The notes below the pieces were generated by a model that saw only the letters and a program-made list of their open reading frames with translations, had not been told where the DNA came from and searched no databases. A program made the position numbers and the translations under genes. Shown here one piece after another: positions 41,472 through 49,460 of a DNA stretch of 64,000 nt. Every line of letters starts with the position of its first letter. Position 1 is the stretch's first letter. This DNA comes from Alistipes sp. (GTDB lineage Bacteria; Bacteroidota; Bacteroidia; Bacteroidales; Rikenellaceae), in the NCBI GenBank assembly GCA_017938765.1, contig JAGBAX010000014.1, positions 22,135-86,134 of the forward strand. The letters are read 5' to 3'.

Positions 41472-41927
41472 TTACTTAATCTCGTTTAACTTAATTTGTC
41501 TTGGGTTCTGTGCAGCGTGAGGATGCTCAGCGCCAGCATAAACCTTAAGATTTTTCATAATCGCTGCACCGAGGCGTGTCTTTGGGAGCATACCCTTTAC
41601 TGCCTCCTCAATTACAGCAGTTGGCTTGCGGGTAAGAAGATCAGCTGGAGTAGCGAAACGCTGACCACCCGGATAGCCGGTGTGACGAACATAGACCTTG
41701 TCGGTCAACTTCTTGCCGGTGAGCTTCACCTTGTCCGCGTTAACAACGATAACATAGTCACCGCAATCAACGTGTGGAGTGTAGCCCGGCTTGTTTTTAC
41801 CACACAGAATCTTCGCGATCTGTGAAGCCAAACGACCCAACACCTCATTAGTAGCATCGATAACTACCCACTCCTTGGTAACTGTCGCTGCATTCAATGA
41901 GACTGTCTTGTAGCTTAATGAATCCAT
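41472..41927 (-). CDS. rplM: 50S ribosomal protein L13
   Basis: 151 residues. Signatures are WVVIDATNEVLGRLASQIAK, GDYVIVVNADKVKLTGKK, VYVRHTGYPGGQ and GMLPKTRLG. First gene of the operon. Its leader of about 55 bases may hold a ribosomal-protein leader element, but I see only weak pairing there. Confidence 0.98.
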   Translation of the reverse strand: MDSLSYKTVSLNAATVTKEWVVIDATNEVLGRLASQIAKILCGKNKPGYTPHVDCGDYVIVVNADKVKLTGKKLTDKVYVRHTGYPGGQRFATPADLLTRKPTAVIEEAVKGMLPKTRLGAAIMKNLKVYAGAEHPHAAQNPRQIKLNEIK

Positions 41928-41987
41928 TTGTTAAAATTAATACTTGTTGTTAATAAATATAATCCAACCTCGCACTTTGCGAGTGCG

Positions 41988-42018
41988 CAAAGGTAATACA
42001 AATTTCTGAATTACACAA
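41988..42018 (-). promoter_or_regulatory. Promoter of the rplM-rpsI-rpsB-tsf operon
   Basis: On the minus strand TACCTTTG (41988-41995) and TTG (42016-42018), 20 bases apart. A hairpin CGCACT / AGTGCG lies just downstream at the start of the transcript. Confidence 0.7.
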
Positions 42019-42089
42019 CTTTTCACTCCAAATTTAAATTATTTTCAATATTCGGAGCTGTTAGATTTTGCTGACGCAGAACAGAGAAT

Positions 42090-42163
42090 TTAAGGAATTT
42101 AGTGAAGTTAAAGAATTTAGTGACTACTCTCACTAAACTCATTAAACCTCTTAAACTCCTTAA
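42090..42163. repeat. A/T-rich imperfect inverted repeat
   Basis: Two arms of about 34 bases, from TTAAGGAATTTAGTG to CACTAAACTC..CTCCTTAA, pair with roughly one mismatch in five around a CTACTC centre. Repeated GAATTTAGTG units occur within the arm. Non-coding, between the rplM promoter and a family 2 element. Confidence 0.55.
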
Positions 42164-42231
42164 TACTAACTGTTTAGCCTTAGTCATTGACTAAATAGCA
42201 AAGAGATTACTGCGCAGTACGAGGCTGTTCT

Positions 42232-42425
42232 CGGATTTAGGTTGCCTCCTAAGGAGGCGAAAGAGAAAATAGAGTCTGACACTCAAGCTTGCTTGAAAGT
42301 GGAAAGACTCTATTTTTTATTTCAATAACTCGCAGAGTTACCCTAAATCCGTATCAGCACAGAAGAAAAACGAAGTTTTTCGCGAAAGTCTTTTGGGTCA
42401 CTTTTCTTCAGAAAAGGGACGGTAC
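42232..42425 (-). repeat. Palindromic element family 2, copy A
   Basis: Outer stem CGGATTTAGG / CCTAAATCCG (10 perfect pairs). Inner stem-loops: GCCTCC-TAA-GGAGGC; AAAATAGAGTCT / AGACTCTATTTT capped by CAAGC-TT-GCTTG; TAACTC-GCA-GAGTTA. Beyond the cloverleaf (42352-42425) lies an arm with two further hairpins that matches copy B: on the minus strand GTACCGTCCC, TTTTCTGAAGAAAAG, GTGACCCAAAAGACTTT. On the minus strand it starts about 2 bases after the stop of the M23 peptidase gene. Confidence 0.78.
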
Positions 42426-42426
42426 T

Positions 42427-43389
42427 CTACTTAACTCTAAGCACGCGACCAATTTGCAGTGTTGTGGTAGGCTTGATACCATTTAGGCGGCAGATAGCAC
42501 CAACGGTAGTATGGTTGCGCTTGGCAATAAGGCCGAGGTAGTCACCCTTGCGCACCTTATAGTATCGTTTCTCGGCTGAGAGTGCCTTCTCCTTCTTCTC
42601 CGCATCATCGCGCTCTGCCTCTGCGTTAAAGTCCTGCTCATACTTTGAGTAGATGCTATAGTAGCCCTTCTTGAGTAGAATATGGTCACGGCGAAGCTCT
42701 CCAGTTCGGAAGTTGATAATTCGCTCAGGGTCAAACGATTGGCCGTAGTATCTCACCTCAAAGTGCATATGAGGACCTGTGCTTCGGCCAGAGTTTCCAC
42801 CAAGGGCAATTGGCTGACCTGCCACTACCCTATCGTTTTCCTCCACAAGGCGGGCAGAGAGGTGTCCGTGATAGGTCTCAAGACCATTGTCGTGGCGGAT
42901 AATCACCAGAGTACCATAGCCTGTATTTGTCGCCTTTGAGAAGCGTACGCGACCGTCAAAAGCTGCGCAGATAGTATCGCCCACCTTCAGAGCAATATCA
43001 ATACCATTATGCGGACGGCGGTGGCGCATTCCATAGCGCGATGTAATGCGACCAAGATAGGGATATCTATAGTGTTTGAGGCTATCTACCAGATTGATAG
43101 CCACAGCTTTAGGTATGGAGTCTATAGAGACAGAGCGATAAGCAGAGATATTCTCTGTATCCCAATAGCGACTATAGAGAGTTGAATCTTGCTCTATTGT
43201 TCTATTGAGCGTATATCGCCACGTGCCGTCATTAAAAAGTAACACCGAGAGCGACGGAGAGTCCGTTGCAAGGGTATCTACGACTATTGGCGAGATAACG
43301 GGTTTTACCGCCTGCACAGCAAGCGAATCAAGGGCATAAATGTCTGTTGTAGCGAGTAGTGCCACAACAGCAATAAGAAGTCTCTTCAT
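42427..43389 (-). CDS. M23 family peptidoglycan endopeptidase with LysM
   Basis: 320 residues, signal peptide MKRLLIAVVALLATTDIYA. The M23 (LytM) domain, about residues 110-240, has the zinc ligands in RRPHNGIDIALKVGD and GPHMHFEV, plus YHGHLS. The C-terminus (about 275-320) is a LysM motif (YYKVRKGDYLGLIAKRNHTT, ICRLNGIKPTT). All metal ligands are present, so it should be active in cell-wall remodelling in the periplasm. Last gene of the yicC operon; 3 bases after DUF3109. Confidence 0.93.
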   Translation of the reverse strand: MKRLLIAVVALLATTDIYALDSLAVQAVKPVISPIVVDTLATDSPSLSVLLFNDGTWRYTLNRTIEQDSTLYSRYWDTENISAYRSVSIDSIPKAVAINLVDSLKHYRYPYLGRITSRYGMRHRRPHNGIDIALKVGDTICAAFDGRVRFSKATNTGYGTLVIIRHDNGLETYHGHLSARLVEENDRVVAGQPIALGGNSGRSTGPHMHFEVRYYGQSFDPERIINFRTGELRRDHILLKKGYYSIYSKYEQDFNAEAERDDAEKKEKALSAEKRYYKVRKGDYLGLIAKRNHTTVGAICRLNGIKPTTTLQIGRVLRVK

Positions 43390-43392
43390 ATA

Positions 43393-43971
43393 CTATTTAC
43401 TATTTTTCAACAAATCCTCTGCGCACTCAAGAGCCGAGTAAAACTCCTCGCCAAACTGTCGGATAATAGGCTCTTTGAGTGACTTATAGAGAGGTATACC
43501 CAACTTTCGGCCATTCTTGCAAGCCGATGAGCAGATACCCCAGCGGTGGTAGTTCAGCCCCACAGTGCCATTTGAAAACTCTACAACACGAATGGGATAG
43601 AGGTGGCACGATATAGGCTTGATAAACGAGCACTTACCGTCACGATATGCCGCCTCAATAGCGCAGAGTGTCAGTCCCTGCTCATTTACAAAAGTGTATG
43701 CACACTCACAGTTATTAACAAGCGGCGTGGTATAGTCGCCCTCAAAGTCCACAACCATAAATCCTTGACTCTCAACAGCAGCGATACCCTCAGCGGTCAT
43801 ATACGGCTTATAGTTCTCATACTCCTGCTCTAAAATATCAGCCTCCTCAAGAGTCAGCGGAGCGCCTGCATCGCCATCTATACAACACTGACCCTTGCAG
43901 GCATTAATATCGCAAGCAAAGCACTCGGTCAGCAGGTCGGTGCTGACAATTTTACCATCTATCTCAATCAT
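43393..43971 (-). CDS. DUF3109 family cysteine-rich protein
   Basis: 192 residues, cytoplasmic. Cys clusters CFACDINACKGQCC near the N-terminus, CECAYTF in the middle, then ISCHLYPIRV and WGICSSACKNG match DUF3109, a YkgJ-like zinc or iron-sulfur protein family common in Bacteroidota. The biochemical role is unknown. It overlaps the ddl stop by four bases. Confidence 0.88.
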   Translation of the reverse strand: MIEIDGKIVSTDLLTECFACDINACKGQCCIDGDAGAPLTLEEADILEQEYENYKPYMTAEGIAAVESQGFMVVDFEGDYTTPLVNNCECAYTFVNEQGLTLCAIEAAYRDGKCSFIKPISCHLYPIRVVEFSNGTVGLNYHRWGICSSACKNGRKLGIPLYKSLKEPIIRQFGEEFYSALECAEDLLKNSK

Positions 43972-44966
43972 CGTGCGCGAAACCTTTTCAGTGAGTCCTC
44001 AATAACGATGTCGTACAGTTCTCCCAGTGTCATACCAGCCTCGCGCACCTGCTTTGGCACAATGCTGCCACTACTCATACCTGGGATAGAGTTTATCTCA
44101 ATAAGGTATGGCTCGCCCGCCTCGGTAACGATAAAATCTATGCGGACAATACCACTACAACGGCACTTACGATAGGCCTCAAGTGTCATACGGTTGAGTT
44201 TGAGTCGCACATCCTCGCTAATAGGCGCAGGGGTAATCTCGTCCGAGAGGCCCGCAGTGTACTTGGCCTCATAGTCAAAGAAGTCGCGCTTTGAGACAAT
44301 CTCAGTTATAGGCAGTAGTATCTCGCGGTCAGCCGTTACAACAACTCCACAACCCATCTCGCGTCCTACGATACACTCCTCTATAAGTACCTCGTCACTC
44401 TCCTTGAATGCCACCTCTACTGCCGATGCAATCTGCTCTACGGCCGTTACCTTTGTCACACCAAAACTACTACCACTCGCATTTGGCTTTACAAAGAGTG
44501 GCAGTCCGAGCTTCTCTACAACAGCCTTACTATCAACCGTTTCGCCCTTAGTAACGAGCACCTCACGGGCAAGGTTTATACTACCACCCGCAACAGCGCG
44601 CTTTGTTGAAATCTTGTCAAAAGTAATAGCTGAAGATACCTGCGAGCAAGAGGAGTAAGGAATGCCCATCATATCAAGATATCCCTGCAGTTTACCATCC
44701 TCACCCGGAGTGCCGTGAATAATAATCAGCGCATACTCAAACTCTGTGCGAACACCAGCGACAGTAAGTGAAAAGTCGTTCTTATCTACCTCCCACTTGC
44801 CTCCATTGGCATCTGTATAGGTCATATTGCGGTAGTGAAGGTCTATAACCTTTACATCGTACTTTGCGCTATCAAGGGCAGAGGCAATCTGCTGTGCGCT
44901 ATTAAGTGCAATCTCTCGCTCGGATGAGTTTCCACCTGCAAGAAGTGCTATTTTAAGTCTATCCAT
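43968..44966 (-). CDS. ddl: D-alanine--D-alanine ligase
   Basis: 332 residues. It joins two D-Ala with ATP for the peptidoglycan stem peptide. The start LKIALLAGGNSSEREIALNS and the ATP-grasp segments LPLFVKPNASGSSFGVTKV, EVLIEECIVGREMGCGVV, CSGIVRIDFIV and YLIEINSIPGMSSGSIVPKQ are all family motifs. Two bases after nadD's stop in the same operon. Confidence 0.96.
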   Translation of the reverse strand: MDRLKIALLAGGNSSEREIALNSAQQIASALDSAKYDVKVIDLHYRNMTYTDANGGKWEVDKNDFSLTVAGVRTEFEYALIIIHGTPGEDGKLQGYLDMMGIPYSSCSQVSSAITFDKISTKRAVAGGSINLAREVLVTKGETVDSKAVVEKLGLPLFVKPNASGSSFGVTKVTAVEQIASAVEVAFKESDEVLIEECIVGREMGCGVVVTADREILLPITEIVSKRDFFDYEAKYTAGLSDEITPAPISEDVRLKLNRMTLEAYRKCRCSGIVRIDFIVTEAGEPYLIEINSIPGMSSGSIVPKQVREAGMTLGELYDIVIEDSLKRFRAR

Positions 44967-44968
44967 TA

Positions 44969-45559
44969 TCAGTAGATTTTATTCTGTTTTATATAATTCT
45001 CAACCTCAGGAATAACCATCTGGGAGATATCGCCGCCCTCGGCTATAGCCCTACGCACATCTGTTGCCGAGTAGTCAAACAGTGGCGCATTCTCAAGGAA
45101 GACTACCCTATCGGCATACTGTGAACGCGAGAGGCTATATCCACTGCGTGGATAGACCAGTATCGGATAGTTGGCAATAATCTGCTCATGGTTTTTCCAA
45201 CGGTGAAAGGACTCAATATTGTCAGTTCCCATAAGGATTGAAAACTCCATCTTATCGCCAAAGTTCTCCGCCAAAAAGTTCAGAGTATCAATAGTATACG
45301 AAGGTCGCGGGAGGGTAAACTCAACGGCCGACACTTGTATCTTTTCAGGGTAGAGCGAGGCTGCACACGCCGCCTGACACATCTCATAGCGAGAGAACTC
45401 CGCCGCAAGGTCACTCTGCTCTTTATGCGGATTTTGGGGCGAGACGATCATCACCACACTATCTGCAAAACCGTCAGCGATGACATACTCCGCAAGGGCG
45501 ATATGGCCGCGATGTACGGGGTTAAACGAGCCGAAATAGAGAACTACACGAGCTTTCAT
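44969..45559 (-). CDS. nadD: Nicotinate-nucleotide adenylyltransferase
   Basis: 196 residues. It adenylates NaMN in NAD synthesis. It has the nucleotidyltransferase motif GSFNPVHRGHIALAEY at the N-terminus, VSPQNPHK, the mid-protein FSILMGTDNIESFHRWKN with the GxDN motif, and a late SATDVRRAIAEG in place of ISSTxIR. Start shares one base with the gmk stop. Confidence 0.95.
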   Translation of the reverse strand: MKARVVLYFGSFNPVHRGHIALAEYVIADGFADSVVMIVSPQNPHKEQSDLAAEFSRYEMCQAACAASLYPEKIQVSAVEFTLPRPSYTIDTLNFLAENFGDKMEFSILMGTDNIESFHRWKNHEQIIANYPILVYPRSGYSLSRSQYADRVVFLENAPLFDYSATDVRRAIAEGGDISQMVIPEVENYIKQNKIY

Positions 45560-46122
45560 TACTGTGCGATGAAGTTATCAATAATAGCACAAGTGTCAGC
45601 AATAGCCCTCTGCAAATCGTCGTTTACCACCACATGGTCAAACTCTGGCGCGCGCTCAATCTCCTGCCCAGCCTTGGCAACGCGCTTGGCAATAACCTCT
45701 GGCGCATCTGTACCACGACCAATCAAACGACGCTCAAGCTCCTCAATAGATGGTGGCATAATAAACACCGAGCAGGCCTTGTCGCCAAAAATGCGCTTCA
45801 GGTTTACTCCGCCAACAACATCTACATCAAAAATAATCACATTACCCTTGCTCCAGATTCTATCAACCTCGCTGCGCAGAGTACCATAGTGAGTACCGGC
45901 ATAGACCGCCTCCCACTCAACAAAGGCATCAGCCTCTATGCGGCGCAGAAACTCCTCCTCAGTAAGGAAGTAGTAGTCCACGCCATCACGCTCGGCTCCT
46001 CGTGGAGCGCGCGAAGTGGCAGAGATTGAGAACTCAAACTGCGGATATCTCTTTAACAACTCGTGAACAATAGTTGTCTTGCCCGACCCGCTCGGAGCTG
46101 AAAATATGATTACCTTTTCCAT
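45559..46122 (-). CDS. gmk: Guanylate kinase
   Basis: 187 residues. It phosphorylates GMP to GDP. P-loop SAPSGSGKTT at about 8-17, GMP-binding SATSRAPRGAERDGVDYYFL, FVEWEAVYAGTHYGT, and VIIFDVDVVGGVNLKRIF. Complete and of typical length. 9 bases after yicC. Confidence 0.97.
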   Translation of the reverse strand: MEKVIIFSAPSGSGKTTIVHELLKRYPQFEFSISATSRAPRGAERDGVDYYFLTEEEFLRRIEADAFVEWEAVYAGTHYGTLRSEVDRIWSKGNVIIFDVDVVGGVNLKRIFGDKACSVFIMPPSIEELERRLIGRGTDAPEVIAKRVAKAGQEIERAPEFDHVVVNDDLQRAIADTCAIIDNFIAQ

Positions 46123-46131
46123 ATATGTGGC

Positions 46132-47004
46132 TTACAGTATATTGAGTACTTGTTCCTTAATCTTCTCAAGCTCATCTTTCATCTTTACGACCAACACCTG
46201 AATATCGTGGTTATTGGCCTTGGAGCCTGTGGTGTTAATCTCGCGACCCATCTCTTGAGTTATAAAGCCGAGCTTGCGACCCGCATCTGCCTCGGTAGCG
46301 GCTACCTGGCGGAAGTAGTTGCAGTGGGCAGCAAGGCGAACCTTCTCCTCTGTTATATCGAGCTTTTCGATGTAGAAAATCATCTCCTGCTCAAGGCGAT
46401 TCTCGTCTACCTCAACGCCGAGTTTTTCTATTCCCTCACGAATACGCGCACGAACAGCATCTGCGCGCTGAGCCTCAAAAGGTGTTATCTGGTCGCGGTA
46501 TGCCTCAATCTTATCTACGCGAGCAAGCAGGTCGGAAATAAGTACCGCTCCCTCCTGTACTCTGAAGGCATTCAGCCGCTCGCAAGCAAGGGTTACAGCC
46601 TCAACAATCGCCGCAATGTCGCTATCTGTTGCGCTCTCAACCTCTGTTGTCAGCACGTTTGGCATACGCAACACTGCCGGCACAATAACATCGTACGCCG
46701 CATCAATGCCAGAGTAGCTCAACGCATCAGTTACTTGACCAAGGTAGGCACGGAAAATCTCCTTGTTCACCTCGCCCGAAGTCTGCACCAACTCAGACTG
46801 CATAGTTATCAGCACATCCACCTTTCCGCGCACAAGAGCCTTGCTCACAACACTGCGCACCTCGGCCTCCGCAGCACGGAACGCCATAGGCAGCTTAACA
46901 GACAAATCTAACTGCTTTGAGTTGAGTGAACGAATCTCCGCCACAAAGCACTTCTCCCCTACTTTAACCTCGGCCTTACCGAAGCCTGTCATTGATCTCT
47001 GCAT
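46132..47004 (-). CDS. yicC: YicC family endoribonuclease
   Basis: 290 residues using the ATG at 47004 (MQRSMTGFGKAE); a GTG two codons upstream is also in frame. The YicC N-terminal domain (SMTGFGKAEV, EIRSLNSKQLDLSVKLP) and the C-terminal DUF1732 domain (FITQEMGREINTTGSKAN, VKMKDELEKIKEQVLNI) are intact. The family cleaves RNA; adjacency to gmk is classical. First gene of a six-gene operon. Confidence 0.94.
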   Translation of the reverse strand: MQRSMTGFGKAEVKVGEKCFVAEIRSLNSKQLDLSVKLPMAFRAAEAEVRSVVSKALVRGKVDVLITMQSELVQTSGEVNKEIFRAYLGQVTDALSYSGIDAAYDVIVPAVLRMPNVLTTEVESATDSDIAAIVEAVTLACERLNAFRVQEGAVLISDLLARVDKIEAYRDQITPFEAQRADAVRARIREGIEKLGVEVDENRLEQEMIFYIEKLDITEEKVRLAAHCNYFRQVAATEADAGRKLGFITQEMGREINTTGSKANNHDIQVLVVKMKDELEKIKEQVLNIL

Positions 47005-47023
47005 AGTCACAAAATTAATGGTG

Positions 47024-47054
47024 CAAAGGTAATAAAAAAATCTTGCGAGTGCAA
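47024..47054 (-). promoter_or_regulatory. Promoter of the yicC operon
   Basis: On the minus strand TACCTTTG (47024-47031) and TTG (47052-47054), 20 bases apart. The -33 element lies inside the 3' arm of a terminator-like hairpin. Confidence 0.7.
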
Positions 47055-47062
47055 GATTTTTT
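47035..47062. terminator. Terminator-like hairpin overlapping the yicC promoter
   Basis: AAAAAATCTTGC / GCAAGATTTTTT pairs perfectly around GAGT, with A/T runs on both sides. On the minus strand it can end transcripts from the DUF1015 operon. Confidence 0.65.
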
Positions 47063-47094
47063 ACTGTTGGCTGTTAGCCATTGGCTAATAGCCA

Positions 47095-47220
47095 TTTTGT
47101 TGTCAAAATGGTGGATTTACAACGCTCGGCAAGAAAAATTGGCGCAGGATAGTATCAAGACATACAGCCAAGACAATTTTCCTTGATAGCGGCAGGAAAT
47201 ACGCCATTTTCACAACAAAA
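47095..47220 (-). repeat. Palindromic element family 1, copy 3
   Basis: 126 bases, the same length as copy 1. Ends TTTTGTTGT / ACAACAAAA pair and extend inward through AAAATGG / CCATTTT; inner stem AAGAAAAATTG / CAATTTTCCTT (one mismatch) encloses GGATAGTATCAAGACATAC. On the minus strand it begins on the base after the TAA of the DUF1015 gene, exactly as copy 1 does. Just downstream lie TTAGCCATTGGC repeats (47067-47094) shared with copy 1. Confidence 0.78.
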
Positions 47221-48456
47221 TTAGAAGGTGTGGATAACAACTCCTGAACGCAGTTTAGGCTCAAACCACGTAGTCTTCGGCGGCATAATATTGCCAGTGT
47301 CGGCGATGTCAATAAGCTGGCGCATAGAGACTGGATAGAGGGCGAAAGCGGCCTTCATCTCGCCGCTATCTACGCGGCGCTTAAGTTCGCCAAGGCCTCG
47401 GATGCCACCCACGAAGTCAATACGCTTTGAGGTACGCAAGTCCTTAATATCCAAAATCTTATCAAGAACAAGATTTGACAGTACAGTAACATCCAGCACT
47501 CCGATTGGGTCGCTATCGTCATACGTTCCCTCACGAGCCGTTAAGCTATACCAAGAGCCGTCAAGGTAGAGTGAGAAGTTATGCAGGGCATTAGGAGTGT
47601 AAATCTGTTCGCCCACCTTCTCAACCGTAAAGTCATTCTCAAGGGCGGCAAGGAACTGCTCCGAACTTAGGCCATTAAGGTCCTTAACAACGCGGTTATA
47701 GTCAATAATCTTAAGGTGTGACTCTGGGAAGGTCACTGCAAGGAAGTAGCAGTACTCCTCCTCGCCCGTATGGTTAGGATTGGCGGCCTTACACTCTGCA
47801 CCCACGCGGGCAGCAGCGGCTGTACGGTGGTGACCATCAGCGACATAGAGGGCTGGTATAGACTTAAAAATCTCTGTAATGCGACTGCACGTCTTGTCAT
47901 CGTCAATAACCCACAGCTGGTGACCAAAGCCATCAGCAGCAGTAAAGTCGTACTCGGCAGGGGCTTGGATAGTCCTATTTACGATAGCGTCAATCTCGGC
48001 ATTATCGGGATAGGCGAAAAATACAGGCTCTATATTTGCCCTCTGGTTACGCACATGAATCATACGATCCTCCTCCTTATCGGGGCGTGTAAGCTCGTGC
48101 TTCTTAATAGCGCCAGAGAGGTAATCCTCAAAGTGACAGCACATTACAAGGCCGTACTGAGTTCTACCCTCCATAGTCTGCGCATATACATAGTAGCACT
48201 CCTTATTATCGCGCTCAAGCCAGCCTCGCTGTTGCCATAGCTGGAAGTTCTCCACAGCCTTTTGATATACAGCCTCGGAGTGTTCATCTGCGATAGGGTC
48301 AAAGTCTATCTCTGGCTTGATGATGTGGAGCAACGAGCGCTCGGTAGCCTCGGCCTTAGCCTCAGCAGAGTTCAGAACATCATAAGGGCGCGATGCCACC
48401 TCGGCGGCATACTGCTTTGGAGGGCGGACGCCCTGAAAAGGTTTAATGCGTACCAT
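47221..48456 (-). CDS. DUF1015 family protein
   Basis: 411 residues, cytoplasmic. The start VRIKPFQGVRPPKQYAAEVA with SRPYDVLN, and later YVADGHHRTAAAARV, are signatures of DUF1015, related to SerK-like ADP-dependent serine kinases. SerK makes O-phosphoserine in archaea, and in Bacteroidota this gene regularly follows serC and serA, so a role in serine metabolism is plausible but not proven. The DGHHR motif matches the SerK active-site region. 2 bases after serA. Confidence 0.9.
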   Translation of the reverse strand: MVRIKPFQGVRPPKQYAAEVASRPYDVLNSAEAKAEATERSLLHIIKPEIDFDPIADEHSEAVYQKAVENFQLWQQRGWLERDNKECYYVYAQTMEGRTQYGLVMCCHFEDYLSGAIKKHELTRPDKEEDRMIHVRNQRANIEPVFFAYPDNAEIDAIVNRTIQAPAEYDFTAADGFGHQLWVIDDDKTCSRITEIFKSIPALYVADGHHRTAAAARVGAECKAANPNHTGEEEYCYFLAVTFPESHLKIIDYNRVVKDLNGLSSEQFLAALENDFTVEKVGEQIYTPNALHNFSLYLDGSWYSLTAREGTYDDSDPIGVLDVTVLSNLVLDKILDIKDLRTSKRIDFVGGIRGLGELKRRVDSGEMKAAFALYPVSMRQLIDIADTGNIMPPKTTWFEPKLRSGVVIHTF

Positions 48457-48458
48457 AA

Positions 48459-49457
48459 CTATTTATTTACTTGGAATCGTCTATTTCCGGTTGCAAAAAA
48501 GTCTACAATCTGTCGTGCTGCAGCAAGGCCAGCGTTGATATTTGCCTCGGCAGTCTCGGCGCCCATCTTCTTTGGAGTAGCGAAGTAGCGCTTACCTGCA
48601 CAGTTACACAAATCTGCACAGCAGTCTGGAGCAACATCACTCACATACTTAATATCATCACGCTCGGCAAGAGCCTTGCACAGTCCCGCCTCGTCAATAA
48701 CCTCCTTGCGGGCAGTATTTACAAGGGTTGCACCCTTTGGCATTGAGGTGATAAGGTCGTAGCCTATAGAGCCCTTAGTCTGCGGTGTGGCAGGGATATG
48801 GAGCGAGAGGAAGTCTGCACGACGGTATAGCTCCTCAATAGTGGTAATCTTCTCCACGCCATCAGCCTCAAAGACAGAGTCATCTGCCACAAATGGGTCA
48901 TAGGCGATAACATTCATACCCAGAGCCTTACCCTTTTGTCCAACAAGGCGGCCCACATTGCCATAGGCGTGGATAGCAAGGGTCTTACCCTTAATTTCGC
49001 CACCTGTACCCGGTGTGAAGCAGTTGCGCGACATAAATATCATCATTGCCAGTGCCAACTCAGCCACAGCGTTTGAGTTCTGTCCTGGAGTGTTCATTAC
49101 CACAATGTCACGTGCCTTGGCAGCTGCGCAGTCTACATTATCATAACCCGCACCTGCGCGAACAACAATCTTCAGATTTGGAGCGGCAGCGATGACATCT
49201 GCCGTAACCTTATCGCTACGCACAATAAGTGCATCAATATCGGCAACAGCATCAAGAAGCTCGCTCTTTTCTTTATACTTCTCAAGGCGAGCAACTGTAT
49301 GGCCCGCACTCTCAAGAATCTCTACAATACCATCTACAGCCGCTGCTGCAAATGGTTTCTCGGTTGCTATAAGAACTTTCATACCCTTTACAAATGATGT
49401 GAAATAGACTGCACTATCCTCCTTTTTCTCAAAAGTATATGGAACAATAGTGGCCAT
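48459..49457 (-). CDS. serA: D-3-phosphoglycerate dehydrogenase
   Basis: 332 residues from 49457; an alternative start at 49382 (MKVLIATEKPFAA) would give the usual Bacteroidota length of about 306. The NAD-binding region LAIHAYGNVGRLVGQKGKALG, the VVRAGAGYDNVDCAAA substrate loop and TLVNTARKEVIDE are family motifs. The catalytic His usually found late in D-2-hydroxyacid dehydrogenases is not in its normal context; the region reads VAPDCCADLCNCAGKRYFATP, where two extra Cys pairs replace the usual HLGA(S/A)T end. It lacks the C-terminal ACT domain, so it is a short, non-allosteric type. Confidence 0.85.
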   Translation of the reverse strand: MATIVPYTFEKKEDSAVYFTSFVKGMKVLIATEKPFAAAAVDGIVEILESAGHTVARLEKYKEKSELLDAVADIDALIVRSDKVTADVIAAAPNLKIVVRAGAGYDNVDCAAAKARDIVVMNTPGQNSNAVAELALAMMIFMSRNCFTPGTGGEIKGKTLAIHAYGNVGRLVGQKGKALGMNVIAYDPFVADDSVFEADGVEKITTIEELYRRADFLSLHIPATPQTKGSIGYDLITSMPKGATLVNTARKEVIDEAGLCKALAERDDIKYVSDVAPDCCADLCNCAGKRYFATPKKMGAETAEANINAGLAAARQIVDFFATGNRRFQVNK

Positions 49458-49460
49458 AAA

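Noticed and set aside
46150-46911. 253-codon open frame antisense to yicC
   Set aside because: yicC is complete and conserved on the other strand; this frame has no domain.
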